In this document: positions 32,863 to 42,500 of the stretch, in pieces
Layout of the letters: the number at the start of each line of letters is the position of its first letter
Position numbering within the stretch: the first letter of the stretch is position 1
From: Xanthomonas bonasiae
GTDB taxonomy: Bacteria > Pseudomonadota > Gammaproteobacteria > Xanthomonadales > Xanthomonadaceae
DNA: 64,000 nucleotides
Assembly (NCBI RefSeq): GCF_017163705.1
Contig: NZ_JAFIWB010000019.1
Location: forward strand, 1-64,000
Direction of reading: 5' to 3'
The notes under the pieces: generated by a model
What the model was told of the DNA's origin: nothing
Databases searched by the model: none
Seen by the model: the letters and a program-made list of their open reading frames with translations, nothing else
Position numbers and translations under genes: made by a program

Positions 32863-33879
32863 ATGTCCGCCGACACCGATGCCGCAGACCTGCAGAGGCT
32901 GGCCAGCAAGGCCATCTCGCAGCCCCTGGTCACCCACATGTACACCGCCGATCCGTCGGCGCACGTGTTCGAGGGCGCGTTGTACATCTATCCCTCGCAC
33001 GACATCGACGCCGGCATCGCCTTCAACGACGACGGCGGCCATTTCGACATGGAGGACTACCACGTGTTCCGCATGGACAGCGCCGACGGCCCGGTGGTGG
33101 ACTGCGGCGTGGCACTGCACGTGAAGGATGTGCCGTGGGCCGAGCGGCAGATGTGGGCGCCGGACGCGGCGTGCAAGGACGGACGCTACTACCTGTACTT
33201 CCCGGCCAAGCGCGCCGACGGCATCTTCCAGATCGGCGTGGCCATCGGTGCGCGCCCGGAAGGGCCGTTCACCGCCGAGCCGCAGGCCATCGACGGCAGC
33301 TACTCGATCGATCCGGCCGCGTTCGCCGACGACGACGGCGAGCACTACCTGTATTTCGGCGGGATCTGGGGCGGGCAGCTGCAGAAGTACCGCGACAACG
33401 CGTATGCGCAGGCGCACGAGGAACCGGCCGATGCCGAGCCGGCGCTGGGGCCGCGCGTGGCGCGGCTGCGCGCGGACATGACCCAGTTCGCCGAGCCGCC
33501 GCGCGAGATCAGCATCGTCGACGAGCAGGGCCAGCCGTTGCTGGCCGGCGACCATGCGCGCCGCTTCTTCGAGGCGCCGTGGCTGCACAAGTACGGCGGC
33601 CGCTACTACCTGTCGTACTCGACCGGCGACACGCACCTGCTGTGCTACGCGATCGGCGATTCGCCCTACGGTCCGTTCACCTACCAGGGGCCGTTGCTGA
33701 GCCCGGTGATCGGCTGGACCACGCACCACTCCATCTGCGAGTTCCAGGGCACCTGGTACCTGTTCTATCACGACGCCATGCTGTCCGGCGGCGTCACCCA
33801 TCTGCGTTCGATCAAGCTCACCGAGTTGCAGCACGACGCGCAGGGGCGCATCGCGCTGGTCCATCCGTACGGGGAGTGA
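32863..33879 (+). CDS. GH43-family glycosidase
   Basis: 338 residues with no signal peptide, so cytoplasmic. This five-bladed propeller acts as beta-xylosidase, alpha-arabinofuranosidase or both. The catalytic Asp base is in YTADPSAHVFEGALYIYPSHD, the pKa-modulating Asp in YSIDPAAFADDDGEHYLYFG and the acid Glu in FFEAPWLHKYGGRYYLSYS. It is 30 bp downstream of the GPH symporter and likely co-transcribed. It would hydrolyse short xylo-oligosaccharides after import. Matches the position of gly43E in the X. campestris cluster, though I have not verified the symbol. Confidence 0.92.
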   Translation: MSADTDAADLQRLASKAISQPLVTHMYTADPSAHVFEGALYIYPSHDIDAGIAFNDDGGHFDMEDYHVFRMDSADGPVVDCGVALHVKDVPWAERQMWAPDAACKDGRYYLYFPAKRADGIFQIGVAIGARPEGPFTAEPQAIDGSYSIDPAAFADDDGEHYLYFGGIWGGQLQKYRDNAYAQAHEEPADAEPALGPRVARLRADMTQFAEPPREISIVDEQGQPLLAGDHARRFFEAPWLHKYGGRYYLSYSTGDTHLLCYAIGDSPYGPFTYQGPLLSPVIGWTTHHSICEFQGTWYLFYHDAMLSGGVTHLRSIKLTELQHDAQGRIALVHPYGE

Positions 33880-33960
33880 GGACGGCGCGGGGCCGGTTCG
33901 CCGACCCGCGCCGCACGCGCAGCGCCGACCGCCGCTGCACGTGCGCAGGCGCTGCGCGGC

Positions 33961-34533
33961 CTACGGCATCCAGACCAGGTTCTGGGTCTGCGGATCGGCA
34001 GTGACCTTCTCGATCTTGCCGGCATCGTCGAAGGACACCTGGAACTCGCCAAAGCTGGTCAGCCAGTAGCGCCACAGCTTGGCGTCCAGGTTCGGATTCT
34101 CGCTGCTGATCGGGTAGCCCAGCGCCATCAGCGTCTGTTCGCGGGTCATGCCCTTGGTGACCCGGCTGCTGCCGATCGCCTCGCGGATCTTCGGCGGATA
34201 CGCCGCCAGCTTGAGCTTGGGATCCTGCGCGATCACGTAGCGCTGAGCGAAGGCCTCGTTGCCGAGGTCGCGGCTGTAGTCGTTGCCGATCGACTGCTTC
34301 TGGCCATCGATCAGCACGTTGACCCGATAGCGGCCGTAGCCGGTGACCTTGACCGGGGTGCCGGCGGGGATCACCCGCTTGCCGTTCTCGGCGTAGTTGC
34401 TGTCGCTGATCCAGCTGCCGTCGCTGCGCATGTTGCAGCACAGGAAGCCGTCGTACTTGGTGTCCGCCGCCGCGGCCAGGCCGGGGAGGGCGGTGGCCAG
34501 GACCAGGGCGAGCAGGGACTGGGTGGGGCGCAT
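33961..34533 (-). CDS. Exported protein, possibly outer-membrane SmpA/OmlA-like
   Basis: 190 residues with signal peptide MRPTQSLLALVLATALPGLAAA. The C-terminal part (SRVTKGMTREQTLMALGYPISSENPNLDAKLWRYWLTSFGEFQVSFDDAGKIEKV) has the GMTREQ....LG.P....D...W.Y......V.FD..GKV pattern of the SmpA/BamE-like BLIP fold. The N-terminal half (KYDGFLCCNMRSDGSWISDSNYAENGKRVIPAGTPVKVTGYGRYRVNVLIDG) is unfamiliar and contains a Cys pair. The ATG at 34533 has AAAGGAG upstream. The function is unknown and it probably acts in the cell envelope. It is convergent with the GH43 gene and divergent from the YdcH-like gene. Confidence 0.7.
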   Translation of the reverse strand: MRPTQSLLALVLATALPGLAAAADTKYDGFLCCNMRSDGSWISDSNYAENGKRVIPAGTPVKVTGYGRYRVNVLIDGQKQSIGNDYSRDLGNEAFAQRYVIAQDPKLKLAAYPPKIREAIGSSRVTKGMTREQTLMALGYPISSENPNLDAKLWRYWLTSFGEFQVSFDDAGKIEKVTADPQTQNLVWMP

Positions 34534-34696
34534 GGAAGACTCCTTTCTGGCGGCGCGGCGGCCGCGGTTGGCGGTGCCGCAACGCGGCGCCGTGCCGGTT
34601 CCCGGCGCGTGCATTGTGCCGGCAAGCGCGGTCGCGGAAAACGCCGGCGCCGCACACGGTGACGGCGGGTGCGCTGGCTGTGTATGCTCGGACGCA

Positions 34697-34900
34697 ATGG
34701 ACGACATGACGCCCGCCGAGATCTCCTTGCGCATCGACGCCCTGCGGCGCGAGCACCGTGCGCTCGACGAACAGATCCAGCGCACCCCGGCCAACCTCGA
34801 CGACGAACTGCAGGCCAAGCGGCTGAAGAAGCGCAAGCTGCAGCTCAAGGATTGCATCATGCGCCTGGAAAACCTGCTGATCCCCGACGAACCGGCGTGA
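34697..34900 (+). CDS. YdcH-like (DUF465) small coiled-coil protein
   Basis: 67 residues, one long amphipathic helix hairpin: ISLRIDALRREHRALDEQIQR and DELQAKRLKKRKLQLKDCIMRLEN. The motif L..EH..LD..I......D......LKK.KL.LKD.I is typical of the DUF465/YdcH family of unknown function. Its TGA overlaps the GTG start of the DUF488 gene as GTGA, so translation is coupled. Confidence 0.8.
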   Translation: MDDMTPAEISLRIDALRREHRALDEQIQRTPANLDDELQAKRLKKRKLQLKDCIMRLENLLIPDEPA

Positions 34901-35475
34901 GCGCGGCGACGTTCTTCAGCATCGGCCACTCCACGCGTGGCCTGGACGCGTTCCTGGAGATCCTGCACGGCGCGCAGATCGCGCACCTGGCCGACGTGCG
35001 CGCGTTTCCGTCTTCGCGGCGCTTTCCGCAGTTCGACGGCAGCGCGCTGGCGCGCAGCCTGGCCGCGGCCGGCATCGGCTATACGCACTTTCGTGCGCTC
35101 GGCGGGCGCCGCGACAGGCAACCCGGCATCGACCCGCAACGCAACGGCCACTGGCGCAGCGCCGGTTTCCACAACTACGCCGACTACGCGCTGGGCGCCG
35201 ACTTCGGCGAGGCCTTCGCCCAGTTGCGCGCGCTCGGCAACCGCGGCGCCTGCGCGGTGATGTGCGCCGAAGCCGACTGGCGCCAATGCCACCGCCAGAT
35301 CGTCTGCGACCACCTGCTGCACCACGGCCACCCGGTGATCCACCTGCTCGACGCCAGGCGCCGCGAGCCGGCGACGCTCAACCCCGCCGCGCGCAGCGAT
35401 GCGAATGGGCAACTGGTCTATCCGGCGAACGTCGCGCCTGCCGGGCCGGTCACTGGCGATCTGTTCGGCGGCTGA
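34897..35475 (+). CDS. DUF488 family protein
   Basis: 192 residues. Family signatures: FFSIGHSTRGLDAFLEIL, HLADVRAFPSSRRFPQFDGSAL, YTHFRALGGRR, GACAVMCAEADWRQCHRQIVCDHLL with conserved Cys/His. Proteins of this family are uncharacterised, possibly redox- or nucleic-acid-linked, and often occur as small stress or housekeeping genes. The GTG start at 34897 overlaps the preceding TGA, an obligate coupling with the YdcH-like gene. Confidence 0.85.
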   Translation: MSAATFFSIGHSTRGLDAFLEILHGAQIAHLADVRAFPSSRRFPQFDGSALARSLAAAGIGYTHFRALGGRRDRQPGIDPQRNGHWRSAGFHNYADYALGADFGEAFAQLRALGNRGACAVMCAEADWRQCHRQIVCDHLLHHGHPVIHLLDARRREPATLNPAARSDANGQLVYPANVAPAGPVTGDLFGG

Positions 35476-35500
35476 GCGATTCGATCCGTACGATGTCACC

Positions 35501-35570
35501 TGTAGGAGCGGCTTCAGCCGCGACAGGGTCTCGCCGGGCGGTGTCTGTCGCGGCTGAAGCCGCTCCTACA
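35501..35570. repeat. Inverted pair of REP elements (REPIN)
   Basis: A forward REP (35501-35524) and its perfect reverse complement (35547-35570) are separated by 22 bp. Together they form a 70-bp cruciform-capable unit between the convergent DUF488 and plsB genes. It may act as a bidirectional terminator or transcript stabiliser; the copy layout is that of REPINs, which spread with RayT transposases. No RayT gene is in the window. Confidence 0.88.
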
Positions 35571-35613
35571 GGGCTGTCGCTAGCGGCGAGAAAAGCAGCA
35601 TGCGGTGGCCGCC

Positions 35614-38286
35614 TCAATCCTGCGGCACCACCGGCTCTTCCGGCTTCGCCGCCTCCGGGCTGACCCGTTCGATGGTGTGGCGGAGTTCGCGGCCAAGAAT
35701 GAACTTGGCATCTTTCGCCCATGCGTCCAGGCGCTCGTCGAACATCAGCTTGCTGTTCTCGTCCGGCCACACCAGTTTCAGTTCGCGCAGCTTCTGGATG
35801 AAGCCGCGGAACAGGGTCTTGTCGAAGAACTCCGGCGCGGCCGGGGCGTACAGCAGGCTCAGGCGTTGCGCGGCCTGCTGGCACAGGCTTTCCAGTTCGC
35901 CGGCGCCGAGTTTGCCGGGGCCGTTCTTGACCAGCACCGAAATGGCGATGTAGTAGCGCTCGAACGCCTGCTGCAGCGAATGCCCGATCGCGCGCAGGCG
36001 GAACACTTCGTCGGTCTGTCCGGTGTTGCGCGCCAGCACGCCGCCGTCGTCGTCGTTGACCTGCAGCAGCAAGCCTTCGCGCACGAACACCTCGATGGTG
36101 CGCTCGATGCGTTCGGCGAACTGGTCTTCGCTCCACGGCAGGAACAGTTCGGCCTGCAGGAACGGGTACACGGTGCGGCCCAGCCGCAGCAGGCCGGAGC
36201 GGCTCATGCGGCGGTTGTTCTGGAAGCAGCACGCCACCCACGAGGAAGCGGTGAACAGGTGCAGCACGTTGTTGCGGAAGTAGCTCAGCAGCACCGCGTT
36301 GTCGCCGTTGACGCTGAGCACGTCGCCGAGCGGATGCGGCGTGCGGGTCAGCACGTTGATCTCCTCGGCGTGGGCGATGATGCGCTCGGGCGAATGCGGG
36401 GTGACGGTGACCCGGTCCGAGTACGGCAGTTCGGCCAGCAGCTTCTTGCACAGTTCGATCTGCGCGATCAGGTCGGCTTCGCCCATCGCGTGCTTGGGCG
36501 TGGACAGCAGCGCCAGCGCCAGCAGGTTGACCGGATTGACGTCGGCGGCGGCGTTGATGTGCACCTGGATCTGCTCGGCCAGCGCATCGACGGTGCCGTT
36601 CAACCAGCTCGGTTTTTCGTCCTCGCCCAGCGGCTGGCCGTCCCAGTCCGGCGCGCGCTGCGCCAGCACCTGGCTCAGCGCGATCGGCTCGCCGAAGTTC
36701 ACCACCACCTGGCCGTAGTTCTGCTTGAGCACCTTGGGGATGCTCCACAGCAGGCCCCAGATCGATTCCTTCTCCTTGGGCCGGCCGCTGAGTTCGTCGA
36801 GATAGCTGTTGCCTTCCATCAGCTTCTCGTAGCCGACGTAGATCGGCTGGAACAGCACCGGCTTGCGCGGCTGGCGCAGGAACGCGCGCAGGGTCATCGC
36901 GATCATGCCGCCCTTGGGCTGCAGCAGACGGCCGGTGCGCGAGCGCCCGCCTTCGACGAAGTATTCGATCGAGTAGCCGCCGGCCACCAGCTGCGCCACG
37001 TATTCGCTGAGCACCGCCGAGTACAGCGCGTTGCCGCGAATCGAGCGGCGGATGAAGAACGCGCCGCCCTTGCGCAGCAGCGTGCCGACCACCGGCAGGT
37101 TGAGGTTGATGCCGGCCACGATGTGCGGCGGCACGATGCCGCGTTCGTACAGCAGGTAGGACAGCAGCAGGTAGTCCATGTGGCTGCGGTGGCTGGGCAC
37201 GTAGATCACTTCGTGCCCGGGCGCGGCTTCTTTCAGCTTGTCCAGGTGGTGCACCAGCACGCCGGCGTAGATGCGGTTCCACACGTGGGTGAGCAGGAAG
37301 CTGGCCGAGCGCACCACCGGGCTGGAATAGTCGGCGGCGATCTCCCAGGCATAGGCATGGGCCTTGCGCCAGGCGTCCATCGGCTTGCTGTTGTCGCGCT
37401 TGGCCTGCGCGGCGATCGCCTCGCGCACCGGTTCGGCGGCCAGCACCTGGTCCACCAGCAGCCGGCGGGTCGACAGGTCCGGCCCGATCACCGCCTCGCG
37501 GATGCGCCGGAAGTGGGTACGCAGCACGCGCTGCAGCTTGCGCACGGTGCGTTCCGGCGGCAGCCCTTCCTCGATCGTCAGCCGCATCGACACCGGCGGG
37601 GCGAAGCGCACGATGGTGCTGCGGCCGTTGAGCAGCACGCCGAGCAGGCGGCGGAAGCTGCCGACCAGCGCCCAGTTTTCCGAGAACAGCACCGCGAACC
37701 AGCCGCTCTGCTTGTCCGGGGCGCGGCCGACGAAGATCGACACCGGCACCAGGTGGATGTCCAGGTCCGGGCGCTCGCGGTGTGCCTGCAGCAGTTTGGC
37801 CAGCGAATCGGAATGGGTCTTGGCGCCGCGCTGCTCGGGGATCAGCGCGTTGTTGCTGCTGCGCCGCGACAGCGCCAGGTAGGCGCGCTTGCGCCCCAGC
37901 GGGTCGCCGGGCAGCGGCACCAGCGGCGACGGCAGGCCGGCCTCGCGGCACGCCTTGTCCAGGATCAGCGCGTTGGACAGGCCGTAGTCCTCCAGCACGT
38001 AGACCACCGGGCGGCCGTCGTCGTACTGGCCGGGTTCGGCCGGTTCGATGTTCAGGCCCAGCCACGGATCGGCCACGCGCCCGAGCAGGCGCGCCCACAG
38101 CGGCCGCTTGGCGGCGCGCGCGGCGAGCACCGGGCTCGGCAGCGCTGCAGTGCCGGTAGCCGGCGGCACGCTGCCGGCGGCATCGCCGCTGGCCGGAGAG
38201 GCGGGCGCGTGCGCCGGGTCCGAGGCGCGCGCAGCCGCAGCGTCGTCGGGAAAGGGGAGGGGATTTTGTTCTGGCATCGGCGTCAT
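35614..38286 (-). CDS. plsB: Glycerol-3-phosphate 1-O-acyltransferase
   Basis: 890 residues, the large inner-membrane-associated PlsB that transfers an acyl chain from acyl-ACP or acyl-CoA to glycerol-3-phosphate, the first step of phospholipid synthesis. The acyltransferase blocks are intact: block I SHRSHMDYLLLSY (H-x4-D, catalytic), block II GGAFFIRRSIRGN, block III FVEGGRSRTGRLLQPK and block IV PVLFQPIYVGYEKLMEGNSYLDELSGRPKEKES. The N-terminal 60 residues are Ala/Pro-rich and variable. The start codon overlaps the stop of the upstream lipoprotein gene by one base (TAATG), so the two are translationally coupled. Confidence 0.95.
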   Translation of the reverse strand: MTPMPEQNPLPFPDDAAAARASDPAHAPASPASGDAAGSVPPATGTAALPSPVLAARAAKRPLWARLLGRVADPWLGLNIEPAEPGQYDDGRPVVYVLEDYGLSNALILDKACREAGLPSPLVPLPGDPLGRKRAYLALSRRSSNNALIPEQRGAKTHSDSLAKLLQAHRERPDLDIHLVPVSIFVGRAPDKQSGWFAVLFSENWALVGSFRRLLGVLLNGRSTIVRFAPPVSMRLTIEEGLPPERTVRKLQRVLRTHFRRIREAVIGPDLSTRRLLVDQVLAAEPVREAIAAQAKRDNSKPMDAWRKAHAYAWEIAADYSSPVVRSASFLLTHVWNRIYAGVLVHHLDKLKEAAPGHEVIYVPSHRSHMDYLLLSYLLYERGIVPPHIVAGINLNLPVVGTLLRKGGAFFIRRSIRGNALYSAVLSEYVAQLVAGGYSIEYFVEGGRSRTGRLLQPKGGMIAMTLRAFLRQPRKPVLFQPIYVGYEKLMEGNSYLDELSGRPKEKESIWGLLWSIPKVLKQNYGQVVVNFGEPIALSQVLAQRAPDWDGQPLGEDEKPSWLNGTVDALAEQIQVHINAAADVNPVNLLALALLSTPKHAMGEADLIAQIELCKKLLAELPYSDRVTVTPHSPERIIAHAEEINVLTRTPHPLGDVLSVNGDNAVLLSYFRNNVLHLFTASSWVACCFQNNRRMSRSGLLRLGRTVYPFLQAELFLPWSEDQFAERIERTIEVFVREGLLLQVNDDDGGVLARNTGQTDEVFRLRAIGHSLQQAFERYYIAISVLVKNGPGKLGAGELESLCQQAAQRLSLLYAPAAPEFFDKTLFRGFIQKLRELKLVWPDENSKLMFDERLDAWAKDAKFILGRELRHTIERVSPEAAKPEEPVVPQD

Positions 38287-39230
38287 TATCGCTTAGCCGG
38301 CGCTGCGGGGTCGGCGGGCGGGGCCGTGGGCGCCTCGGCCGGGGCCGTATGCGGTGCCGCGGCGGTGGCCAGCAGCGCGTCCACCTCGTGCAGGGTATCG
38401 CGCAAATACCAACGGCCCTGGCGGCGCACCAGGACCGCGGTGGTGTCGATCTGCGCGCCGCCCAGCGGGTACTGGATGCGCACCACCGCCTGATCGCCCT
38501 GCTGGCTGACCAGCCCGGTGCGCAATTCGCGCGCGCTGGCGTCCAGGTCCAGGCCGTAGCCGGCCAGCACCGTCTTCAGCTCGCCCAGGAACGGCCCGAG
38601 CCGCTGCAGGCTCTGCTCCATGCCCAGGCCATGCAGGTCGGCGTCGCTGCGCAGGCCGGTGCGGCGCGCGGCGGCGCTGAGCTGCGCGATCGCCGCCTGC
38701 GCGCGCTTGCGCTCGGCCAGCGGCGCGTGTTCGGCCCAGCCGCTCAGCGCCTGGACCAGCTGCACGTAGTGGCCACGCTGTTCCGGGGTGTAGTCGCCCT
38801 GGTTGCGCAGGTATTGCACGCCGAACAGGCCCAGCGAGTGCGCGGCCTGGCGCAGGCTCGCGCTCTGCCCGCCGAACTGCGCGTCGAAGGCGCGCTGCAG
38901 CTGGCGTTCGGCGTCCGGCGCGGACAGCGTGTCGAGCACCTCGGGCAGGCGTTCGGCCAGCGGCGACTGGGTCAGCGGCCAGCGGCTGCGGTCCTCGTTC
39001 CAGGCCTGCTGCAGCCGTTGATAGTGCGCGGGCGGCACCGCGGCGCGGGCATAGCCGGCCAGGTCGTTGCGCTGCAGCGTATGCGCCAGTTCGCGCACGG
39101 CCGCGGCCGGTTCGGCGCTGGCGCCGGGCAGCTCGGCGGGGCTGCGCTTGCACCCGGACAGGGCCAGGGCGGCCAGCAGCAGCGCGGGAACGACATGCAA
39201 GGGTGTGAGCCGGGTCGGACGTGGCGGCAT
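38286..39230 (-). CDS. Conserved lipoprotein upstream of plsB
   Basis: 314 residues with a signal sequence and lipobox ALSGC (Cys27). The body is helical and Ala/Gln/Leu-rich (AELPGASAEPAAAVRELAHTLQRNDLAGYARA.., LAERKRAQAAIAQLSAAARRTG). It ends in a beta-strand segment (GDQAVVRIQYPLGGAQIDTTAVLVRRQGRWYLRDTLHEVDALL) that resembles a lumicin-like DUF, then a Pro/Ala tail. Function unknown. The coupling with plsB suggests an envelope or lipid-related role. Confidence 0.7.
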   Translation of the reverse strand: MPPRPTRLTPLHVVPALLLAALALSGCKRSPAELPGASAEPAAAVRELAHTLQRNDLAGYARAAVPPAHYQRLQQAWNEDRSRWPLTQSPLAERLPEVLDTLSAPDAERQLQRAFDAQFGGQSASLRQAAHSLGLFGVQYLRNQGDYTPEQRGHYVQLVQALSGWAEHAPLAERKRAQAAIAQLSAAARRTGLRSDADLHGLGMEQSLQRLGPFLGELKTVLAGYGLDLDASARELRTGLVSQQGDQAVVRIQYPLGGAQIDTTAVLVRRQGRWYLRDTLHEVDALLATAAAPHTAPAEAPTAPPADPAAPAKR

Positions 39231-39459
39231 ATGGTGCTAGCTCGTTCCCCAAAACGTTCCGCATCTTGCTGGGCGCGCGCGATTCGGGCAAGCCGTGCGC
39301 CGCTGGCAGTGCGGTCGTGGCGATTGTCGGGGGCTGGATACCGATGTCGTGCCGGGACAATTCTTGGCCCGATCGGACTGGTCGAGACAACGATGTCGGC
39401 GCGATGTCGGTGTATCGCACAGTGTGCCGCCACATTGCGCAATGTTGCGGCGCATCATG

Positions 39460-39471
39460 TAACCGCTTGCA
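39460..39471. promoter_or_regulatory. Candidate LacI operator, site 1
   Basis: TAACCGCTTGCA, 65-76 bp upstream of the 39536 gene. Ten of twelve positions match a motif upstream of the TonB-dependent receptor (43763-43774). The core AACCGCTT is a quasi-palindrome around a central CG step, the usual shape of LacI-family operators. The encoded LacI regulator lies between the two sites. Confidence 0.45.
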
Positions 39472-39535
39472 GTTGCTGTTACCGTCCGCCCACCTTGCCT
39501 CGAGGTGGTACTGGACGGGGGTCCCAGTGCGATAC

Positions 39536-42500
39536 ATGTCCGAAATCTTCCGAGCACTGTGTCACGCTGGTAGCGGCCGTGGCGGATTGGCCCTGGCCGG
39601 CGTCCTGTGTGGCCTGGCCATGACCCTGTCCGCGTACGCGCAGGACGGCCGTTTGCCGCCGCGCGAGGCATGGCGCGCCTCCAGTTCTTCCAGCCAGGTC
39701 AAGGCGCAGGCGATCGGCTACCTGATCGACGGCGATGCCACGACTCGCACCGGCGGCGCGTTCAGTCCCGGCCATTGGTTCCAGGTCGACCTGGGCCGCG
39801 AGGCGCGGCTTGGCGGTGTGCGCCTGCAATGGGACAGCGCCAATCCGGAAGGTTTCCTGCTGCAGGCCTCGCGCGACGGCCAGCGCTGGGACACGGTCTA
39901 CACCATGGCCGATTCGATGGGCGGCACCGAGACGCTGTTCTTCGCGCCGCGTAGCGCGCGCTACCTGCGCCTGGCCAGTCCCGAACGCACCGCCGACTGG
40001 GGCATCTCGATCTTCGAGATGGAGCCGCTGGGCGCAGCGGACAGCGCGCGGCTGCGCGGCGTGCCGGCCGGCGCGGCGGCGGCACTGTGGCAAGGCGGTG
40101 CGGCGCTGGCCATGCCCGGCAAGGGCGCGCAGCCGCGGCAGCTGGAGATCGCGTTCCCGAGGGCCTTCGCCAGCGCCGGCCTGATCGTCGAATTCGCCGG
40201 CGCGCATGGCGCGGCGCGGCTGCAGGCGCAGGACGCCGCGGGCCGCTGGCGCACGCTGGCCGAGGATCCGCAGGCCGGGCAGAGCGACAGCGCCTATCTG
40301 GCCGGCACCGCGCCGGTCGAGGCGCGCGCGCTGCGGCTGAGCGTGGATGCCGTGCCGGGCGCGGCCGCACCGGCGCTGCGCCGCCTGCGCCTGCTCGGGC
40401 CGAAGGCGGTGATGACGCCGATGAAGCGCTACCAGGTTGCCGCGCAGCGCGGCCAGGGCGCGCTGTTCCCGGCCTCGCTGCACATGCAGCAGACCTACTG
40501 GACCGCGGTCGGCATCCACGCCGGCCGGCAGAAATCGATCTTCGACGAATACGGCAACCTGGAAGCGTGGAAGGGCGCGCCGCTGGTGCAGCCGCTGTGG
40601 CGCGACGCCTCCGGCACTGCCGCCGGCGCCGACGGCCACGCGCTGACGCATGCGCTGCGCGATGGCTGGAAGCCGATGCCGTCGGTGAGCTGGTCGCCGC
40701 AGCCGGGGCTGGAACTGCGCAGCGAGACCTTCACCATCGAACACGGCGGGCAACCGGTGACGATGTTGCGCCACCGCCTGCGCAATACCGGCAGCAGCCC
40801 GGTCAGCGGCACGCTGTCGCTGCTGGTGCGGCCGATGCAGATGAACCCGCCGTGGCAGAACGGCGGCCTGTCGCCGATCCACGACATCGCCGTCGAGGAC
40901 GCCGCGGTGCGCGTCAACGGCCGCCTGCTGCTGGAATCGCTGAGCGCGCCCAGCGGCGCCGGCGCCGAGGCGTTCGGCCCGCACGGGGAAACCGAGATCA
41001 CCCGCCACGTCGCCGCCGGCACGTTGCCCGCGCAGCGCGATGCGCACGACGCCGACGGCCTTGCCGCAGCGATGCTGAACTACGCGGTGACGCTGGCGCC
41101 GGGCGCGCAGCAGGACGTGGTGCTGGCGTTCCCGCTCGGCACCGCCAGCGCCGACGCGCAGGGCCGGCTGCCGCCGGCACCGGCGCTGGATCGCGCCGCG
41201 CTGCTCGGCGCCGAGGCGCGCGACCCGGGCCGCGGCTTCGATGCGCTGGCCGAGCGCGTGTCCGCCGACTGGCAACGCCGGTTGGGCAACGTCGGCCTGA
41301 GCCTGCCCGACGCCAGCCTGGTCGACATGCTGCGCGCGCAGGCCGCGTACATGCTGATCAACCAGACCGGCCCGGCGATGCAGCCCGGCCCGCGCAACTA
41401 CAACCGCTCCTTCATCCGCGACGGCATGGCCACCTCGGCGATCCTGCTGCGCATGGGCCAGGCCAAGGTCGCGCGCGACTACCTGCAGTGGTACAGCGAC
41501 CACGCGGTGCATGCGAACGGGCTGGTGTCGCCGATCCTCAACGACGACGGCAGCGTCAACGACGGCTTCGGCTCGGACCTGGAATACGACAGCCAGGGCG
41601 AATACATCACCCTGGTCGCCGACGTGGCGCGCCTGGACGGCGGCCCGGACAGCGTGCGCGCCTACCTGCCGAAGGTGAAGCTGGCGATGCAGTTCATGCA
41701 GGAACTGCGCGAGCGCACCCTGGTGCCCGGTTACATGGGCGAGCAGCCGGCGCCGGAGCGCTTCCGCGGCATCCTGGCGCCGTCGATCAGCCACGAAGGC
41801 TATTCCAGCCCCACCCACAGCTACTGGGACGACTACTGGGCGCTGAAGGGCTGGCACGACGGCGCGTGGCTGGCCGAGTCGCTGGGCGATGCGGCGACCG
41901 CGGCCTGGGCGCGCGAACAGTACGCCGCGCTGCGCACCTCGCTGGCCGCCTCGATCCGCGCCACGATGGCGTGGAAGGGCGCCGACTTCATCCCCGCCGC
42001 GGCCGATCTGGGCGACGGCGATCCGAGCAGCGTGTCGATCGCGCTGGATCCCACCGGCCAGCAGGACCTGCTGCCGGAACAGGCGCTGCGCACCACCTTC
42101 GCGCGTTATCTCGACGACGTGCGCAAGCGCAAGCAGCCCAATGCGCTGTGGGCGTATTCGCCGTACGAGATGCGCAACGTGCTGACCTACGTGCACCTGG
42201 ACCAGCCGCAGGTCGCCGACGAACTGCTGCAGGACATGCTGCGCGACCGCCGCCCGTTCGAATGGCAGGTGCTGGCCGAAGTGGTGCATTCGCGGCCGCG
42301 TTTCCCGCGCTATCTCGGCGACATGCCGCACACCTGGATCGGCGCCGAGTACGCGCGCACCGTGTTCGGCATGCTGATGCACGAGGGCGACGACGCGCTG
42401 GTGCTGCTGCCGGGCACGCCGCCGGCCTGGGTCGAGGGCGAGGGCCTGGCGGTGCAGCGCCTGCCGACCGCCTATGGCCAGCTGAGCATGCGCGCGCGCC

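Noticed and set aside
35605-38493. A 962-residue open frame antisense to plsB
   Set aside because: plsB has conserved catalytic blocks on the other strand; the opposing frame is His/Gln-rich with no recognisable motif.
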